A stretch of 64,000 bases of DNA from Flavipsychrobacter stenotrophus (lineage in GTDB: Bacteria > Bacteroidota > Bacteroidia > Chitinophagales > Chitinophagaceae). How positions within the stretch are numbered: position 1 is the stretch's first letter; each line of letters begins with the position of its first letter. The position numbers and the translations under genes were made by a program. Positions 18,901 to 27,268 of this stretch are shown here, in pieces. The notes below the pieces were generated by a model. The model saw nothing but the letters and a program-made list of their open reading frames with translations, was not told the DNA's origin and searched no databases. The DNA is taken from contig NZ_PPSL01000002.1 of assembly GCF_002954265.1 (NCBI RefSeq), forward strand, positions 744,001-808,000. The letters are read 5' to 3'.

Positions 18901-21091
18901 TGCATTTAGCATTGTATTACGCCAGCTTCAAGATGAATACAAAGCCTTGGACAATGCTAATCAGACTAAAGCAGAGACAGGACGAAAATATAATGTTGAA
19001 AATATAGATGTTGTTTATTCGGGAGTAGAATTACTGCGCAACAAACAGGGAGATAAGGAAATTGACTACCTGTTGCAACACACGCAATCTAATGAACTGG
19101 TGCTGCAGCTGAGTAAGCTCAATAATATATTACATCAGCTTGAACTGGCGCTAAAAGACTGCATGTTTGATTTTAACAATAAGTCAGTAAACCAGATCAA
19201 AGAGGAGCTCACAGACATTACTAGAAATGCAGGTGCGCTTAAAGACCTGCTTCCCAGCATGCGTAAATTTGCTGATCTACCAGAAAACGTGCAGCAGTTT
19301 ATAAGGAAACTACCGCTCACACCGCTGCAGGCAGAAGCTGCAATGGCAAGTAAAACTCTTGACCTTATTTTTGAGGGAAATGCATCTTTCGCAGCAATAA
19401 ACCATAAGATACTCCAGGACACCGCATCCGGTATTGAGCATAACTATAAAGAGCTGCTGAAAGTGAATAGCAATTTTATAAGAGCAAAGAGGCGACAATG
19501 CTTTCTGCAAAACTACGAATTGAGCAATACCGCACTATCCGGATTAACACCCGACCAAAAGAAGCGTAAGAAAGAGTACACAGAAGGGCGCAGGATACTG
19601 GAACATGAAATGAGTAAGACCATGCGGTATAAGAGTATCCGCGAGCTTGCATCTAATGAGAGCGGTAAAGTGCTTAAAGACATTAAGCCCGTGTGGCTGA
19701 TGAGCCCGCTAAGTGTTAGCGATAGCTTACCCCTCGACACTACTTTCTTTGATGTGGTCATATTTGACGAAGCCAGCCAGATAACTTTAGAAGAGGGGAT
19801 ACCGGCCTTATTCAGGGCGCCGCAAACCATTATTGTAGGCGATGAAAAACAAATGCCCCCAAGCAACTTTTTTAATGCTAAAGCCGAAGACCCGGAAGAC
19901 CTGGAGATTATTGACGGAGAGAGTGAAGATGAGATATTGAGTGCTGACGCCGACAGCCTGCTGGTGCAAGGATCCAGAAAGCTAAGCAGCACCATGCTCA
20001 GATGGCATTACCGCAGCCGGTATGAAACATTGATAAGTTATTCTAATCATGCCTTTTATGAGGCAGGACTATTGACCATCCCTGATAAAACTATCCATCA
20101 ATTCAGCAAACCTTTATTAGAGATTAACAATACCGAAGAGGGGATAACCAATGCAAAAGCACTGCTCAATGAAAGTATAAGCTTTCATTACCTTACCAAT
20201 AGCATATACGAGGCCAGAAGCAATGTAGGCGAAGCCGGATACATTGCCAACATGATAAAAGCATTGCTGCTGGGTGACGTACAGGAAACAATAGGTGTGG
20301 TAGCATTCAGCCAGGAGCAACAGGGAATTATTGAAGAAGCAATTGCCAGCATGGCGCTTGCCGACAAGGCATTTGAAGAGGCCTTAGAAAAGGCCTACAA
20401 CAGAAAAGATGATGGTCAGTTTACAGGTTTGTTTGTAAAAAACCTGGAAAATGTGCAGGGAGATGAACGCGACATTATCATTATGAGCGTATGCTATGGT
20501 CATGACAGCAATAAAAAGATGCTGATGAACTTTGGCCCTATTAACCGAAAAGGTGGAGAAAAAAGGCTGAATGTTATTTTCAGCAGGGCAAAAAAACACA
20601 TGGCCATCGTTAGTAGTATCCGGCACAACGACATAACCAATGACCATAATGACGGCGCCAATTATTTTAAACGATTCCTTCACTATGCAGAAATGGTGAG
20701 TACCGGCAATATGACTATTGCCCGCACAATATTAGATAGCTTAATGGCAGGGCTGCAACAAACAAAAACAGCAACCGATGTATCTTCGGCAACTACACAG
20801 CAAATCAAGCAGGCACTTGAAGCAAAGGGTTATGTAGTCAACGAAAAGATTGGCCAGAGCAATTTTAAATGTACCCTTGGTGTGAAGAAAAATGCAGCAG
20901 ATACAAATTACAGCTTGGGTATACTTGTTGATGACGAGCAACACTACATGAACAGCGACCTTGTAGAACAGTATTATCAGCGCCCGGCTATTTTGCAATC
21001 GTTTGGCTGGGAGATCATGAATGTTTACGCAAAGGACTGGTTGGAAGATAGAGACAGGGTTATCAATTCTTTAGTGAAATTTCTTGACTAA
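15971..21091 (+). CDS. Giant pseudokinase-DUF4011-SF1 helicase-degenerate nuclease protein
   Basis: 1706 residues. Residues 1-250 resemble the C-lobe of a Ser/Thr kinase: VLSFHENNQVGSFG in the place of the HRD loop but without its Asp, QTDIFCLGLVL as subdomain IX, and DRRNRPRDL as subdomain XI. No N-lobe is seen, so it is a likely pseudokinase. DUF4011 follows (LRNRLFDTTRRNRLLYY, then LSPLLLLPVELDR). SF1 helicase motifs are GPPGTGKS (residue 640), DVVIFDEASQ (about 1260), GDEKQMPPS, WHYRSR, ENVQGDERD and LNVIFSRAK, with about 600 largely helical residues between motifs I and II. The last ~105 residues resemble the REase_MTES_1575/Vsr-like nuclease that ends this helicase class, but the expected acidic residues read FKCTLGV and GILVDD, suggesting loss of catalysis. 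The ATG at 15971 is chosen; the ATG at 15917 overlaps the peptidase gene. Confidence 0.85.
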   Translation: MTPTTTFQQYVQSAFTEELWSTDDVVQFVLPLFEEVLSFHENNQVGSFGNSDTVFLTNGRLDIDENYTHAPVTNVPALQDLLNTGQIGGFSISGRLRLDEDLTQGESSVTSLQIQRNPNDPITQPAYLPGYQCYEIKAGHHDAQTDIFCLGLVLGSVVMGLDLYALEDLEQFVAYRDQPAGINGRIHPTISALVTEMTELDRRNRPRDLQEIVERLKYYRDYDPQRQTDLAKLAALQVKKPSDRRGFILSKLRNRLFDTTRRNRLLYYKPNSKFVNLTVSSVPMVLHYQSINPTSLFIWNSELSTQIIQQKDISLNKYLRFEDHLYLTSQLNSIRHTSENDKKEYGFSQLKLAVAFLHWHNLKESPQERVLSPLLLLPVELDRKKSIKEERFTLKITDNTAIVNPVLSNYLKDLYGLNLPESIDFDDVSMTDFFALVQDQIATSKQGIKLNYIDKPRIKVVHTIARQTINTYRKKLKLKGSTAFHHIDYNYSDENYKPFGLELFKQKIQLKQTALEILLSEHTPTVPFGNFAAVNEQAKSTFHLTDGENNPYSWDFDVCNIVLGNFNYKKMSLVSDYNKIQEEQTEHNVFTQLFSNEPRPPQNEDVANDPAEWHHVITADPTQAKAVMQSRTGKSYIIQGPPGTGKSQTITNLIADFLTNGKTVLFVCEKRAALDVVYHRLQQNQLSELCCYIHDSQGDKKEFIRDLRTIYDDYLKNKLDLSAISAQRKLVTEQLVAKIEVLKLYHGQQAAVSAQTGVSTRLLIDKLVELKKDIPLFEIMEQEATPVYNNWLQFGTTISELGKALKEIGKDPKLANHPFKNLGNAVLKAENPFTLMDSLAKHSLGSIEHIVTLISHYNIPPQFADQLQKIKSLVGDSAILESLAQSNNLKLVQRSNPEAKEFDEVYRHYKQLQDAYRQALETNKRWTNKFDKQDVQLALEVAQKYEQSFFRFLNGNWRRLKKQMGASYDFSAHQLKPAFSIVLRQLQDEYKALDNANQTKAETGRKYNVENIDVVYSGVELLRNKQGDKEIDYLLQHTQSNELVLQLSKLNNILHQLELALKDCMFDFNNKSVNQIKEELTDITRNAGALKDLLPSMRKFADLPENVQQFIRKLPLTPLQAEAAMASKTLDLIFEGNASFAAINHKILQDTASGIEHNYKELLKVNSNFIRAKRRQCFLQNYELSNTALSGLTPDQKKRKKEYTEGRRILEHEMSKTMRYKSIRELASNESGKVLKDIKPVWLMSPLSVSDSLPLDTTFFDVVIFDEASQITLEEGIPALFRAPQTIIVGDEKQMPPSNFFNAKAEDPEDLEIIDGESEDEILSADADSLLVQGSRKLSSTMLRWHYRSRYETLISYSNHAFYEAGLLTIPDKTIHQFSKPLLEINNTEEGITNAKALLNESISFHYLTNSIYEARSNVGEAGYIANMIKALLLGDVQETIGVVAFSQEQQGIIEEAIASMALADKAFEEALEKAYNRKDDGQFTGLFVKNLENVQGDERDIIIMSVCYGHDSNKKMLMNFGPINRKGGEKRLNVIFSRAKKHMAIVSSIRHNDITNDHNDGANYFKRFLHYAEMVSTGNMTIARTILDSLMAGLQQTKTATDVSSATTQQIKQALEAKGYVVNEKIGQSNFKCTLGVKKNAADTNYSLGILVDDEQHYMNSDLVEQYYQRPAILQSFGWEIMNVYAKDWLEDRDRVINSLVKFLD

Positions 21092-21139
21092 CCACTATGT
21101 ATCCGTCGGGCGGTTGATTGCCTGACAACGAAAGAGAAA

Positions 21140-21171
21140 AAATATGGAAGACCAAGCGGTCTTCCATATTT
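21140..21171 (+). terminator. Terminator after the helicase gene
   Basis: A 14-bp perfect stem (AAATATGGAAGACC / GGTCTTCCATATTT) with a 4-nt loop followed by TGTTTG. It closes the M48-helicase unit. Confidence 0.85.
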
Positions 21172-21193
21172 GTTTGTGGGCAAGACTTACTAA

Positions 21194-22144
21194 ATGCAAC
21201 GAAAAGCAGGAACACAAACCAAATGCACGCGTTGCCCTTACCATACCTATTCCATTCATTGCCACTTAACAATTATTAACCTCAAAGTATATGACGTATA
21301 TTTCATTCAGAATACATTTGTAAAAACCGCCATTATATATAAACTACTACTCGTTATTTCCCTGATCGCGCTATCCGCGCCATCTTATGCATTGAAGCCA
21401 TCTGCAAAGTATGAGGCTATACCCGATACGCTAAAACTACCTTTTGAGAAAAACACCATCACCACATCAGATAATGTGCACCTGCGGTCGTGGACGTTTT
21501 TACCTGCTAAGGACGCCGACAACCACACTTCATTGATACTTGCTTATGCCGATGCCGGCAATATGTCGTGGTGGTTAATGCATGCCACCATCCTTTCTCA
21601 GATGGGCTTTACTGTCGTCATGTTCGACTACCGCGGTTTTGGCGAAAGCGATGCCTTTACAATAGACCCGAAGATGCTGTATTATAACGAATTTGCAACC
21701 GACCTGGCAGCAGTAATACAGTTTGCTAAAAACAAATACCCCAGTAATAAAACAGGTGTTTGGGCATTCTCTATGGGCACCATTGCTACCACGCTGGCCA
21801 CACGCACCATTCAACCCGACTTTATAATTGGTGATGGTTTTGTGACAGACCCCAATGCTATAAAATCGTTCTACGCCAAAAAGAATAATGAGATATTGCT
21901 GCCGGCAGATGCCGCCAATTATGCAGCAACCTTGAAAGCAATAAAAGCACCTATGCTTCTATTCTCCGGCTCTGTAGATCTTGTAACTACCGATGCGGCG
22001 GTAAAGCAGCTGAAGAAGATAAAACCTGCGATCAGCATTGTCAATTTTAAAGGCGGACACATGGAGGGTTTCACCGTATTATCTAAAGAATTTCCGGGTT
22101 CATTATACATCAATAAGATCCAACATTTCTTAAAAGTAGAATAG
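21194..22144 (+). CDS. Alpha/beta hydrolase, probably exported; start uncertain
   Basis: An alpha/beta hydrolase fold with a nucleophile elbow AFSMGT, the acid in LFSGSVDLVTTDA and the catalytic His in GGHMEGF. Substrate unknown. The only in-frame ATG (21194) sits 23 nt behind a terminator and is followed by about 45 residues of unlikely composition. A perfect -7 element (TACATTTG, 21313-21320) lies inside that stretch. The first credible protein sequence is IYKLLLVISLIALSAPSYA, a signal peptide, beginning at 21332 with ATT. The true start is therefore probably a non-ATG codon near 21332, giving an exported protein of about 270 residues. Confidence 0.8.
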   Translation: MQRKAGTQTKCTRCPYHTYSIHCHLTIINLKVYDVYFIQNTFVKTAIIYKLLLVISLIALSAPSYALKPSAKYEAIPDTLKLPFEKNTITTSDNVHLRSWTFLPAKDADNHTSLILAYADAGNMSWWLMHATILSQMGFTVVMFDYRGFGESDAFTIDPKMLYYNEFATDLAAVIQFAKNKYPSNKTGVWAFSMGTIATTLATRTIQPDFIIGDGFVTDPNAIKSFYAKKNNEILLPADAANYAATLKAIKAPMLLFSGSVDLVTTDAAVKQLKKIKPAISIVNFKGGHMEGFTVLSKEFPGSLYINKIQHFLKVE

Positions 22145-22165
22145 GCTATAGCTGTAATCCACCAA

Positions 22166-22654
22166 CTATGTCGTTGCCGATAGTTTCATTTCATCCTCCG
22201 TAGCTGGTTTCCCCTTGGCATTTGGCTCACCCTTACCCGTTGTAATGAGTTTGTATAAGCTGCTTTGTATGTATTGTGTCCATGCATTTCTGCAAATATC
22301 AAAACACTCGTATTCCGGCACCAGACCATGATGCGTGAAAACGACCACGGTCTTGTCATCTTGTTCAGTGATCTCAAAAGTGATGTTAGTGCCTATCCAT
22401 TCGCTCTTGTCTTTGGTGAACTTAAAATAGTTTTCCAATACATGCCAGTTGACCTTTTTGTTGGGAACAACTTCAGTCAGTTTCATCTTGCAGGTGTGTA
22501 CATCTTCATAACCGTAATCAAATATATCATTGAACTTGTCAGTACCGCCCGTTATCCCTTCCGACCACCACGCACGTGGATCGTTGATGGCCTTGAATAC
22601 CGCTTCGGGCGACTGATCAACCATTATGGTTGTAGTGAAATCTTGTGCTGTCAT
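22166..22654 (-). CDS. SRPBCC (START-like/AHSA1) domain protein
   Basis: A 162-residue single-domain protein with the helix-grip fold signature: TTTIMVDQSPEAVFKAINDPRAWW at the start and a C-terminal helix. Such proteins bind hydrophobic ligands or act with other enzymes; no function can be assigned here. It is 32 nt downstream of the DinB gene on the same strand. Two further SRPBCC genes lie at 26152 and 43901. Confidence 0.85.
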   Translation of the reverse strand: MTAQDFTTTIMVDQSPEAVFKAINDPRAWWSEGITGGTDKFNDIFDYGYEDVHTCKMKLTEVVPNKKVNWHVLENYFKFTKDKSEWIGTNITFEITEQDDKTVVVFTHHGLVPEYECFDICRNAWTQYIQSSLYKLITTGKGEPNAKGKPATEDEMKLSATT

Positions 22655-22686
22655 GGTTTTAAATATTAAGGATTCTGTATTCGATA

Positions 22687-23172
22687 TTATTGTTTGATCA
22701 ACATCAACTGGCCATGGTGGTAAGCCAGGTGAGTGGTGCGGGTAAGTATTATGTTCAGTTTGTTTCGGTGCGGCTCTTTAATGAAATCTTCAGCCGACAC
22801 TGAGTTATGTTTGCCGAACCAATCGTCAGCAGTTAGTCCATCAAATTTCTCCTTCAGCATCACGTTCTGCTTACTCCAATGCGATCTCAGCTCACCTACT
22901 GAAGGAATACCCTCCGTTGATTTACTATCGGGTGATTTAAGGAACATTTCAAACAGTTCGGCATGTTGTTTATCTCCCAAACCCAATATGGGCAGCATGT
23001 CATCATGCACAGCTATAAGGTGGCCCAGTAAGTATATGCCCCTATTCTTGCCGGGTGCTATCTCTCTTAGTAGTTGCTCGTCGGTCAGTGAATTAAGCAG
23101 TGTATCGCAATTTTTCAGTAGCGCATACCATCTGTCAAACACCATTTTTACCATTACCTGTTTGTCATTCAT
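22687..23172 (-). CDS. DinB family protein
   Basis: A 161-residue four-helix-bundle protein. The metal-site histidines of DinB proteins are visible in LLGHLIAVHDD and in LAYHHGQLMLI. DinB-like enzymes include thiol-dependent transferases; the substrate is unknown. A minus-strand TACTTTTG -7 element lies at 23220-23227, 47 nt upstream of the ATG. Confidence 0.85.
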   Translation of the reverse strand: MNDKQVMVKMVFDRWYALLKNCDTLLNSLTDEQLLREIAPGKNRGIYLLGHLIAVHDDMLPILGLGDKQHAELFEMFLKSPDSKSTEGIPSVGELRSHWSKQNVMLKEKFDGLTADDWFGKHNSVSAEDFIKEPHRNKLNIILTRTTHLAYHHGQLMLIKQ

Positions 23173-23320
23173 TTTTTAGTTCGTTTATTATTTGAACAAT
23201 TCATTTTGAAATTATTTACCAAAAGTATTGTCCTGATACTGCATTAAACGGGTGCTAAATCGACATTATAACGGGGCGTTTCGGACATCACTTATTTCTA
23301 CCTTTACAAAAAACACAACT

Positions 23321-24301
23321 GTGAAACACCTGACCATATTAGTTCCCGAAGGGCAGAATAATATAAGCAGCATAGCAGGCGCATATAAGATATTTACCAA
23401 GGCCAATGAGTATTGGAAACAAACCGGGCGCACTGAATTGTTTAAGATAGAGCTGGCTGGTATTGCTAAAGAAGTGGAGTTTCATGATGGCCTGTTTGCA
23501 GTGCGGCCACACACCCATATCTCCACCATCACGAAGACCGACCTCATTATCATACCGTCGCTCAACCACAATTATGAGCAGGCTATAAAGGGCAACGACG
23601 CTGTTATAGACTGGATAGAGAAACGTTATAAAGACGGCGCAGAAGTGGCCAGTATATGCACCGGTGCCTTCTTATTGGCATCTACAGGATTGCTTGATGG
23701 ACGGAGCTGTTCTACCCACTGGTCGGTAGCGGAAAATTTCAGGCTGATGTTTGATAAGGTGAAACTGCAACCCGACAAGTTGATAACAGATGAAAATGGC
23801 ATCTATACCAATGGTGGCGCCTACTCTTTCCTTAACCTGATGATTTACCTTGTGGAGAAGTATTACGACCGGCAGACCGCCATATTTTGCGCTAAGGTTT
23901 TTCAGATAGAGATGGATAGAACCAGCCAGTCTTCTTTCATCATTTTTAAAGGACAGAAGCAACATGATGATGACATGGTGCAAAACGTGCAGGCCTATAT
24001 AGAGAGCCATGTGGATGAAAAAATATCAATGGATTACCTTTCATCCAAGTTTGCGGTGGGACGAAGAAGTTTTGACAGAAGATTTATAAAAGCAACGGGG
24101 AATACTCCTCTCGAGTATGCGCAACGGGTGAAAATGGAAGCGGCAAAAAAGCAATTGGAGAACAGCCGTAAAACTATTAATGAAGTAATGTACGAAGTAG
24201 GCTATATTGATGTAAAAGCTTTTCGGGAAGTATTCAGGAAGATAACGGGTATGTCGCCTCTGGAGTATAAGGGACGGTATAATAAAGACGCTGTGGTGTA
24301 A
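23321..24301 (+). CDS. GlxA/FtrA-type transcriptional regulator (DJ-1 domain plus AraC HTH)
   Basis: About 326 residues. The N-terminal DJ-1/PfpI-like domain has the nucleophile elbow ASICTGAFLLASTGLL and CSTHWS. The C-terminal AraC-type double HTH has the family signature from VGYIDVKAFREVFRKITGMSPLEYKGRY. It regulates unknown targets. The GTG at 23321 is chosen because a TACCTTTA -7-like element lies at 23299-23306, so the more distant ATG at 23252 would be upstream of transcription. It is divergent from the DinB gene. Confidence 0.88.
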   Translation: MKHLTILVPEGQNNISSIAGAYKIFTKANEYWKQTGRTELFKIELAGIAKEVEFHDGLFAVRPHTHISTITKTDLIIIPSLNHNYEQAIKGNDAVIDWIEKRYKDGAEVASICTGAFLLASTGLLDGRSCSTHWSVAENFRLMFDKVKLQPDKLITDENGIYTNGGAYSFLNLMIYLVEKYYDRQTAIFCAKVFQIEMDRTSQSSFIIFKGQKQHDDDMVQNVQAYIESHVDEKISMDYLSSKFAVGRRSFDRRFIKATGNTPLEYAQRVKMEAAKKQLENSRKTINEVMYEVGYIDVKAFREVFRKITGMSPLEYKGRYNKDAVV

Positions 24302-24302
24302 A

Positions 24303-24881
24303 CTATTGCAAATAGCTGTTAGTACTGTCTGGCTTGGCAGTATAGTGCATGAAACTATAGCTATCACTTATCACTTTGGTTGTATTCATACCACCCGATC
24401 GGATTTCTGTACTTGTCAGCACAAACGTGGTGTCATTAACGACCCTACCGGTACTTAGCGAAGACGGGTAGCTGCATGTATTCACATTCCAGCGACCAAC
24501 TGTTATGGACGTATCTTGTATCTTAAATGTACCCCAGCTCGACTTTACTGATCTCAGCGCTTTACCGTCGGCCAGAGCGGCTATATAAGCCTGCATTTCG
24601 TTCCTTTCAGTATTGCCCGGAAATAGAACTACACCATCTGCATAGGGAATCAAAATATTATAACGGACAATGCCTTTGTAGTCAGTTGTGGGCGCTCCAT
24701 AGTAAAATCCATCAAGCCGCAACTTATTACCTCTATAGGCTTGTTTAGGTAACGGTTGTTGCTCATCCTTACATAGGCCCCATCTTCTGCAACCGCCTGT
24801 ACCGAGCATCAAAACGATACCGACAATGATGCAGACAAACTGATTGAATTTCCCGGTGCTAAAGAAATGTTGACGATTCAT
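24303..24881 (-). CDS. Putative lipoprotein of unknown function
   Basis: 192 residues. The N-terminal hydrophobic stretch (about 14-30) ends in GTGGC, an acceptable lipobox, so an envelope location is likely. The body is beta-rich and contains two further cysteines. No family is recognised. Its stop lies one base from the stop of the convergent AraC-type gene, so there is no room for an intergenic terminator. Confidence 0.7.
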   Translation of the reverse strand: MNRQHFFSTGKFNQFVCIIVGIVLMLGTGGCRRWGLCKDEQQPLPKQAYRGNKLRLDGFYYGAPTTDYKGIVRYNILIPYADGVVLFPGNTERNEMQAYIAALADGKALRSVKSSWGTFKIQDTSITVGRWNVNTCSYPSSLSTGRVVNDTTFVLTSTEIRSGGMNTTKVISDSYSFMHYTAKPDSTNSYLQ

Positions 24882-24922
24882 ATACTTAATTTACACCTTA
24901 CAAATATATGAACTATTTACCT

Positions 24923-25534
24923 TCATCTCTTCGCCATGCACCACGTGGTCATAGCACGCAGATTGCTCACATTGGTTGTCTTGATGGGCTCAAAGAGTTC
25001 GCCATTAAGTTCTCGTGTATAGTATACCAGATCATCATAGGTGACAAGATATCTTTCCGACCCATCGGGGAGCAGATAGCGGCCATTACCTATGCTGCCT
25101 ACCAGCCCTTCAATACCAATATCTGATGCCAGCCGTGCAAAGAAGAAGCCACCGGGGCGTAACACCCGCCATGCCTCATAGAGCATCTGTTCAAAATGAT
25201 CTGTATTGTTTGCAAAATGCAATACCGCGCTGGAGATGACCAGGTCGAAAGTATCATCACCATACGGCAGCTCATCGGCCCTGGCAACAATAAAATTGCC
25301 GGATGGGATCTGAGGTGCCAGTTGCTGTGCCAACTCTTTAACAGATACTATAGCCTCGGGGTTCAGGTCAACACCATGCACAACAAATCCATTCTTCAGG
25401 AAGTAATGAATATTCCTCCCTCCGCCACAACCAATATCCAGTATGGTTTTACAGGCATCAAAACTACCCTTCAATAACTGATCGAAGAGGTAGATATCTA
25501 TATTGCCGAAGGTGCTGAGGAGGTTGTTGGTCAT
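24923..25534 (-). CDS. Class I SAM-dependent methyltransferase
   Basis: A 203-residue Methyltransf_11-type protein. Motif I is ILDIGCGGGRNIHYFL, motif II is VHGVDLNPEAI, and LVISSAVLHFA is the post-II segment, followed by a WRVLRPGGFFFARL motif. The compact form and VHGVD region resemble TehB-type enzymes, but the substrate cannot be read. It is monocistronic. Confidence 0.88.
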   Translation of the reverse strand: MTNNLLSTFGNIDIYLFDQLLKGSFDACKTILDIGCGGGRNIHYFLKNGFVVHGVDLNPEAIVSVKELAQQLAPQIPSGNFIVARADELPYGDDTFDLVISSAVLHFANNTDHFEQMLYEAWRVLRPGGFFFARLASDIGIEGLVGSIGNGRYLLPDGSERYLVTYDDLVYYTRELNGELFEPIKTTNVSNLRAMTTWCMAKR

Positions 25535-25615
25535 GTTATGCTAAGATAAGGCATAAGTAAATTCAGTGCAGATCGCCAATTGCTTCATTTAGAAAGTCTT
25601 ACTTTAGTGCAGCAT

Positions 25616-26134
25616 ATGACCACCATAAGAACAGCAACCATCACCGATGCAGCCACTATAGCAACAATAGGCAAACGATCATTCCTGGAGTCGCACGGGC
25701 ATAGCGCATCAGCTAAAGATATCGAATCCTACACTTCAAGGAAGTACACCGCTGAGGCATTGCAACAGGAGTTAGCTGACAGCGGGAATATCTACCACCT
25801 CATTTTTTATAAAGATCAGATCGCAGGCTATTCCAAGATCAAACTGAATACCGGGAATGAAAATATTGCGGCTACAAGCATCACTTGTCTCGACCGCATT
25901 TACCTGCTCAAAGATTTCTATGATTTAAAGCTGGGTGCCGCATTACTTAACCACAACATAGCGCTATCCCAACAACACGACCAGGCGGGTATATGGCTCT
26001 ACACCTGGACAGAGAATACACGTGCTGTTGCCTTCTATCACAAGGCAGGCTTTAACATAGTGGGCAGTGCCAACTTCAGTATTTCACCTACTCACGCTAA
26101 CCCAAACCATGTTATGTATCTTACCTATTTTTGA
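25616..26134 (+). CDS. GNAT family N-acetyltransferase
   Basis: A 172-residue GNAT enzyme. The signature is LKDFYDLKLGAALLNHNIAL (degenerate acetyl-CoA loop) followed by IWLYTWTENTRAVAFYHKAGFNIVG, typical of acetyltransferases acting on small amines. The ATG at 25616 is used; the upstream ATG at 25580 adds an atypical N-terminus. The next gene follows 17 nt later on the same strand. Confidence 0.87.
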   Translation: MTTIRTATITDAATIATIGKRSFLESHGHSASAKDIESYTSRKYTAEALQQELADSGNIYHLIFYKDQIAGYSKIKLNTGNENIAATSITCLDRIYLLKDFYDLKLGAALLNHNIALSQQHDQAGIWLYTWTENTRAVAFYHKAGFNIVGSANFSISPTHANPNHVMYLTYF

Positions 26135-26151
26135 TTGGCTAACTGATCTCC

Positions 26152-26610
26152 ATGCCTGAAAACCACCCCGATTACGAACAGACAATCTACAGATCGGTAA
26201 CTATACATGTCCTGGCATCAAAAGTATGGGCTGCGCTTACGGTGCCCGAATTAATGAAGCAATGGATGTCTGAGACAGAAATAGAAGTGATTACTGAATG
26301 GAAGGTTGGTTCGCCAATATTGATACAGGGGCCGTGGTACAAAACCGGCTTTAAAACTTATGGCACCGTACTACACAATATCCCATACAGTCACCTTGCA
26401 TATACTCATCTCAGCTCATTATCTCGTTTGCCCGACAAGCCCGAGCATTACACTACCCTTGATTTCCGGCTAACTGAGCAAAATAACCACACGGTTGTCG
26501 ATCTTACACTATCCAATTTCCCCACCTACGCCATCAATAAGCATCTGGCGTTTTACTGGAACGTGGCTATTGTATTACTGAAGAAATTTGTTGAGGGCGC
26601 GCAATATTAA
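26152..26610 (+). CDS. SRPBCC (AHSA1-like) domain protein
   Basis: A 152-residue helix-grip protein with the AHSA1 hallmarks ASKVWAALTVPELMKQWM near the start, WKVGSPILIQGPW in the middle and a C-terminal helix. Likely co-transcribed with the GNAT gene just upstream. Ligand unknown. Confidence 0.85.
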   Translation: MPENHPDYEQTIYRSVTIHVLASKVWAALTVPELMKQWMSETEIEVITEWKVGSPILIQGPWYKTGFKTYGTVLHNIPYSHLAYTHLSSLSRLPDKPEHYTTLDFRLTEQNNHTVVDLTLSNFPTYAINKHLAFYWNVAIVLLKKFVEGAQY

Positions 26611-26689
26611 CATCAGTTTTTGCATGTCAATACGCGTATTTTCTAAATTCTGCCTACCTTCATAGCTTCATTTATAAAAATAAGAACAG

Positions 26690-27205
26690 ATGAAATCTTT
26701 AAAATATGTACTTGTATGTGTATCACTTTTGCTGAGCTTCAGCGGTTTTGCACAAATAGAAGGCCCTAAAACAGAAAACGGACTGACGTGGTACAGCGAC
26801 ATGACCAAGGCTAGTGAAGTATCTATGGCTACGCACAAACCTATTTTCGCATTCTTCACCGGTAGCGACTGGTGCGGCTGGTGCAGGAAATTGCAGAACG
26901 ATGTTTTCTCTAAACCTGAATTTTTGGCGTGGGCTAAGAACAATGTAGTATTGGTGGAGCTCGATTTCCCTAGAAGCAAAAAACTAAGCCCTGAATTGAC
27001 CAACCAGAATGCCAGCCTGCAACAAACTTTCCAGGTACAAGGTTATCCTACCATCTGGATGTTCTACCTCAAGAAAGCAGCAGACAAGTTCGAGATAGAC
27101 GCACTGGGTTCAGTAGGGTACCCGCAGGGAGCTGTGCAGGGTAAAGAACAAGTGAAATTCCTGGCAGACGCCAACGCTTTACTTGCAAAGAAGAAAAAAG
27201 CTTAA
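26690..27205 (+). CDS. Exported thioredoxin-family protein
   Basis: A 171-residue periplasmic protein. The signal peptide (1-21, ending FSGFAQ) is followed by a thioredoxin fold with the active site SDWCGWCRKL and the cis-Pro segment QGYPTIW. This CGWC subgroup (thioredoxin_7/DUF255-like) reduces or chaperones envelope thiols. It is monocistronic with a strong terminator at 27232-27263. Confidence 0.9.
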   Translation: MKSLKYVLVCVSLLLSFSGFAQIEGPKTENGLTWYSDMTKASEVSMATHKPIFAFFTGSDWCGWCRKLQNDVFSKPEFLAWAKNNVVLVELDFPRSKKLSPELTNQNASLQQTFQVQGYPTIWMFYLKKAADKFEIDALGSVGYPQGAVQGKEQVKFLADANALLAKKKKA

Positions 27206-27231
27206 AGAGATTCAGCATAATGATATTAATA

Positions 27232-27263
27232 AAACAACCCCATACGCATGTATGGGGTTGTTT
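27232..27263. terminator. Hairpin terminator between thioredoxin gene and ParE remnant
   Basis: A 14-bp stem, AAACAACCCCATAC / GTATGGGGTTGTTT, followed by T-rich sequence on the plus strand and A/T-rich on the minus; likely bidirectional. Confidence 0.85.
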
Positions 27264-27268
27264 GTTTT

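Noticed and set aside
19513-19995. Minus-strand open frame of 160 codons, Ser/Leu-rich
   Set aside because: Antisense to helicase motif II region; composition is that of a shadow frame.
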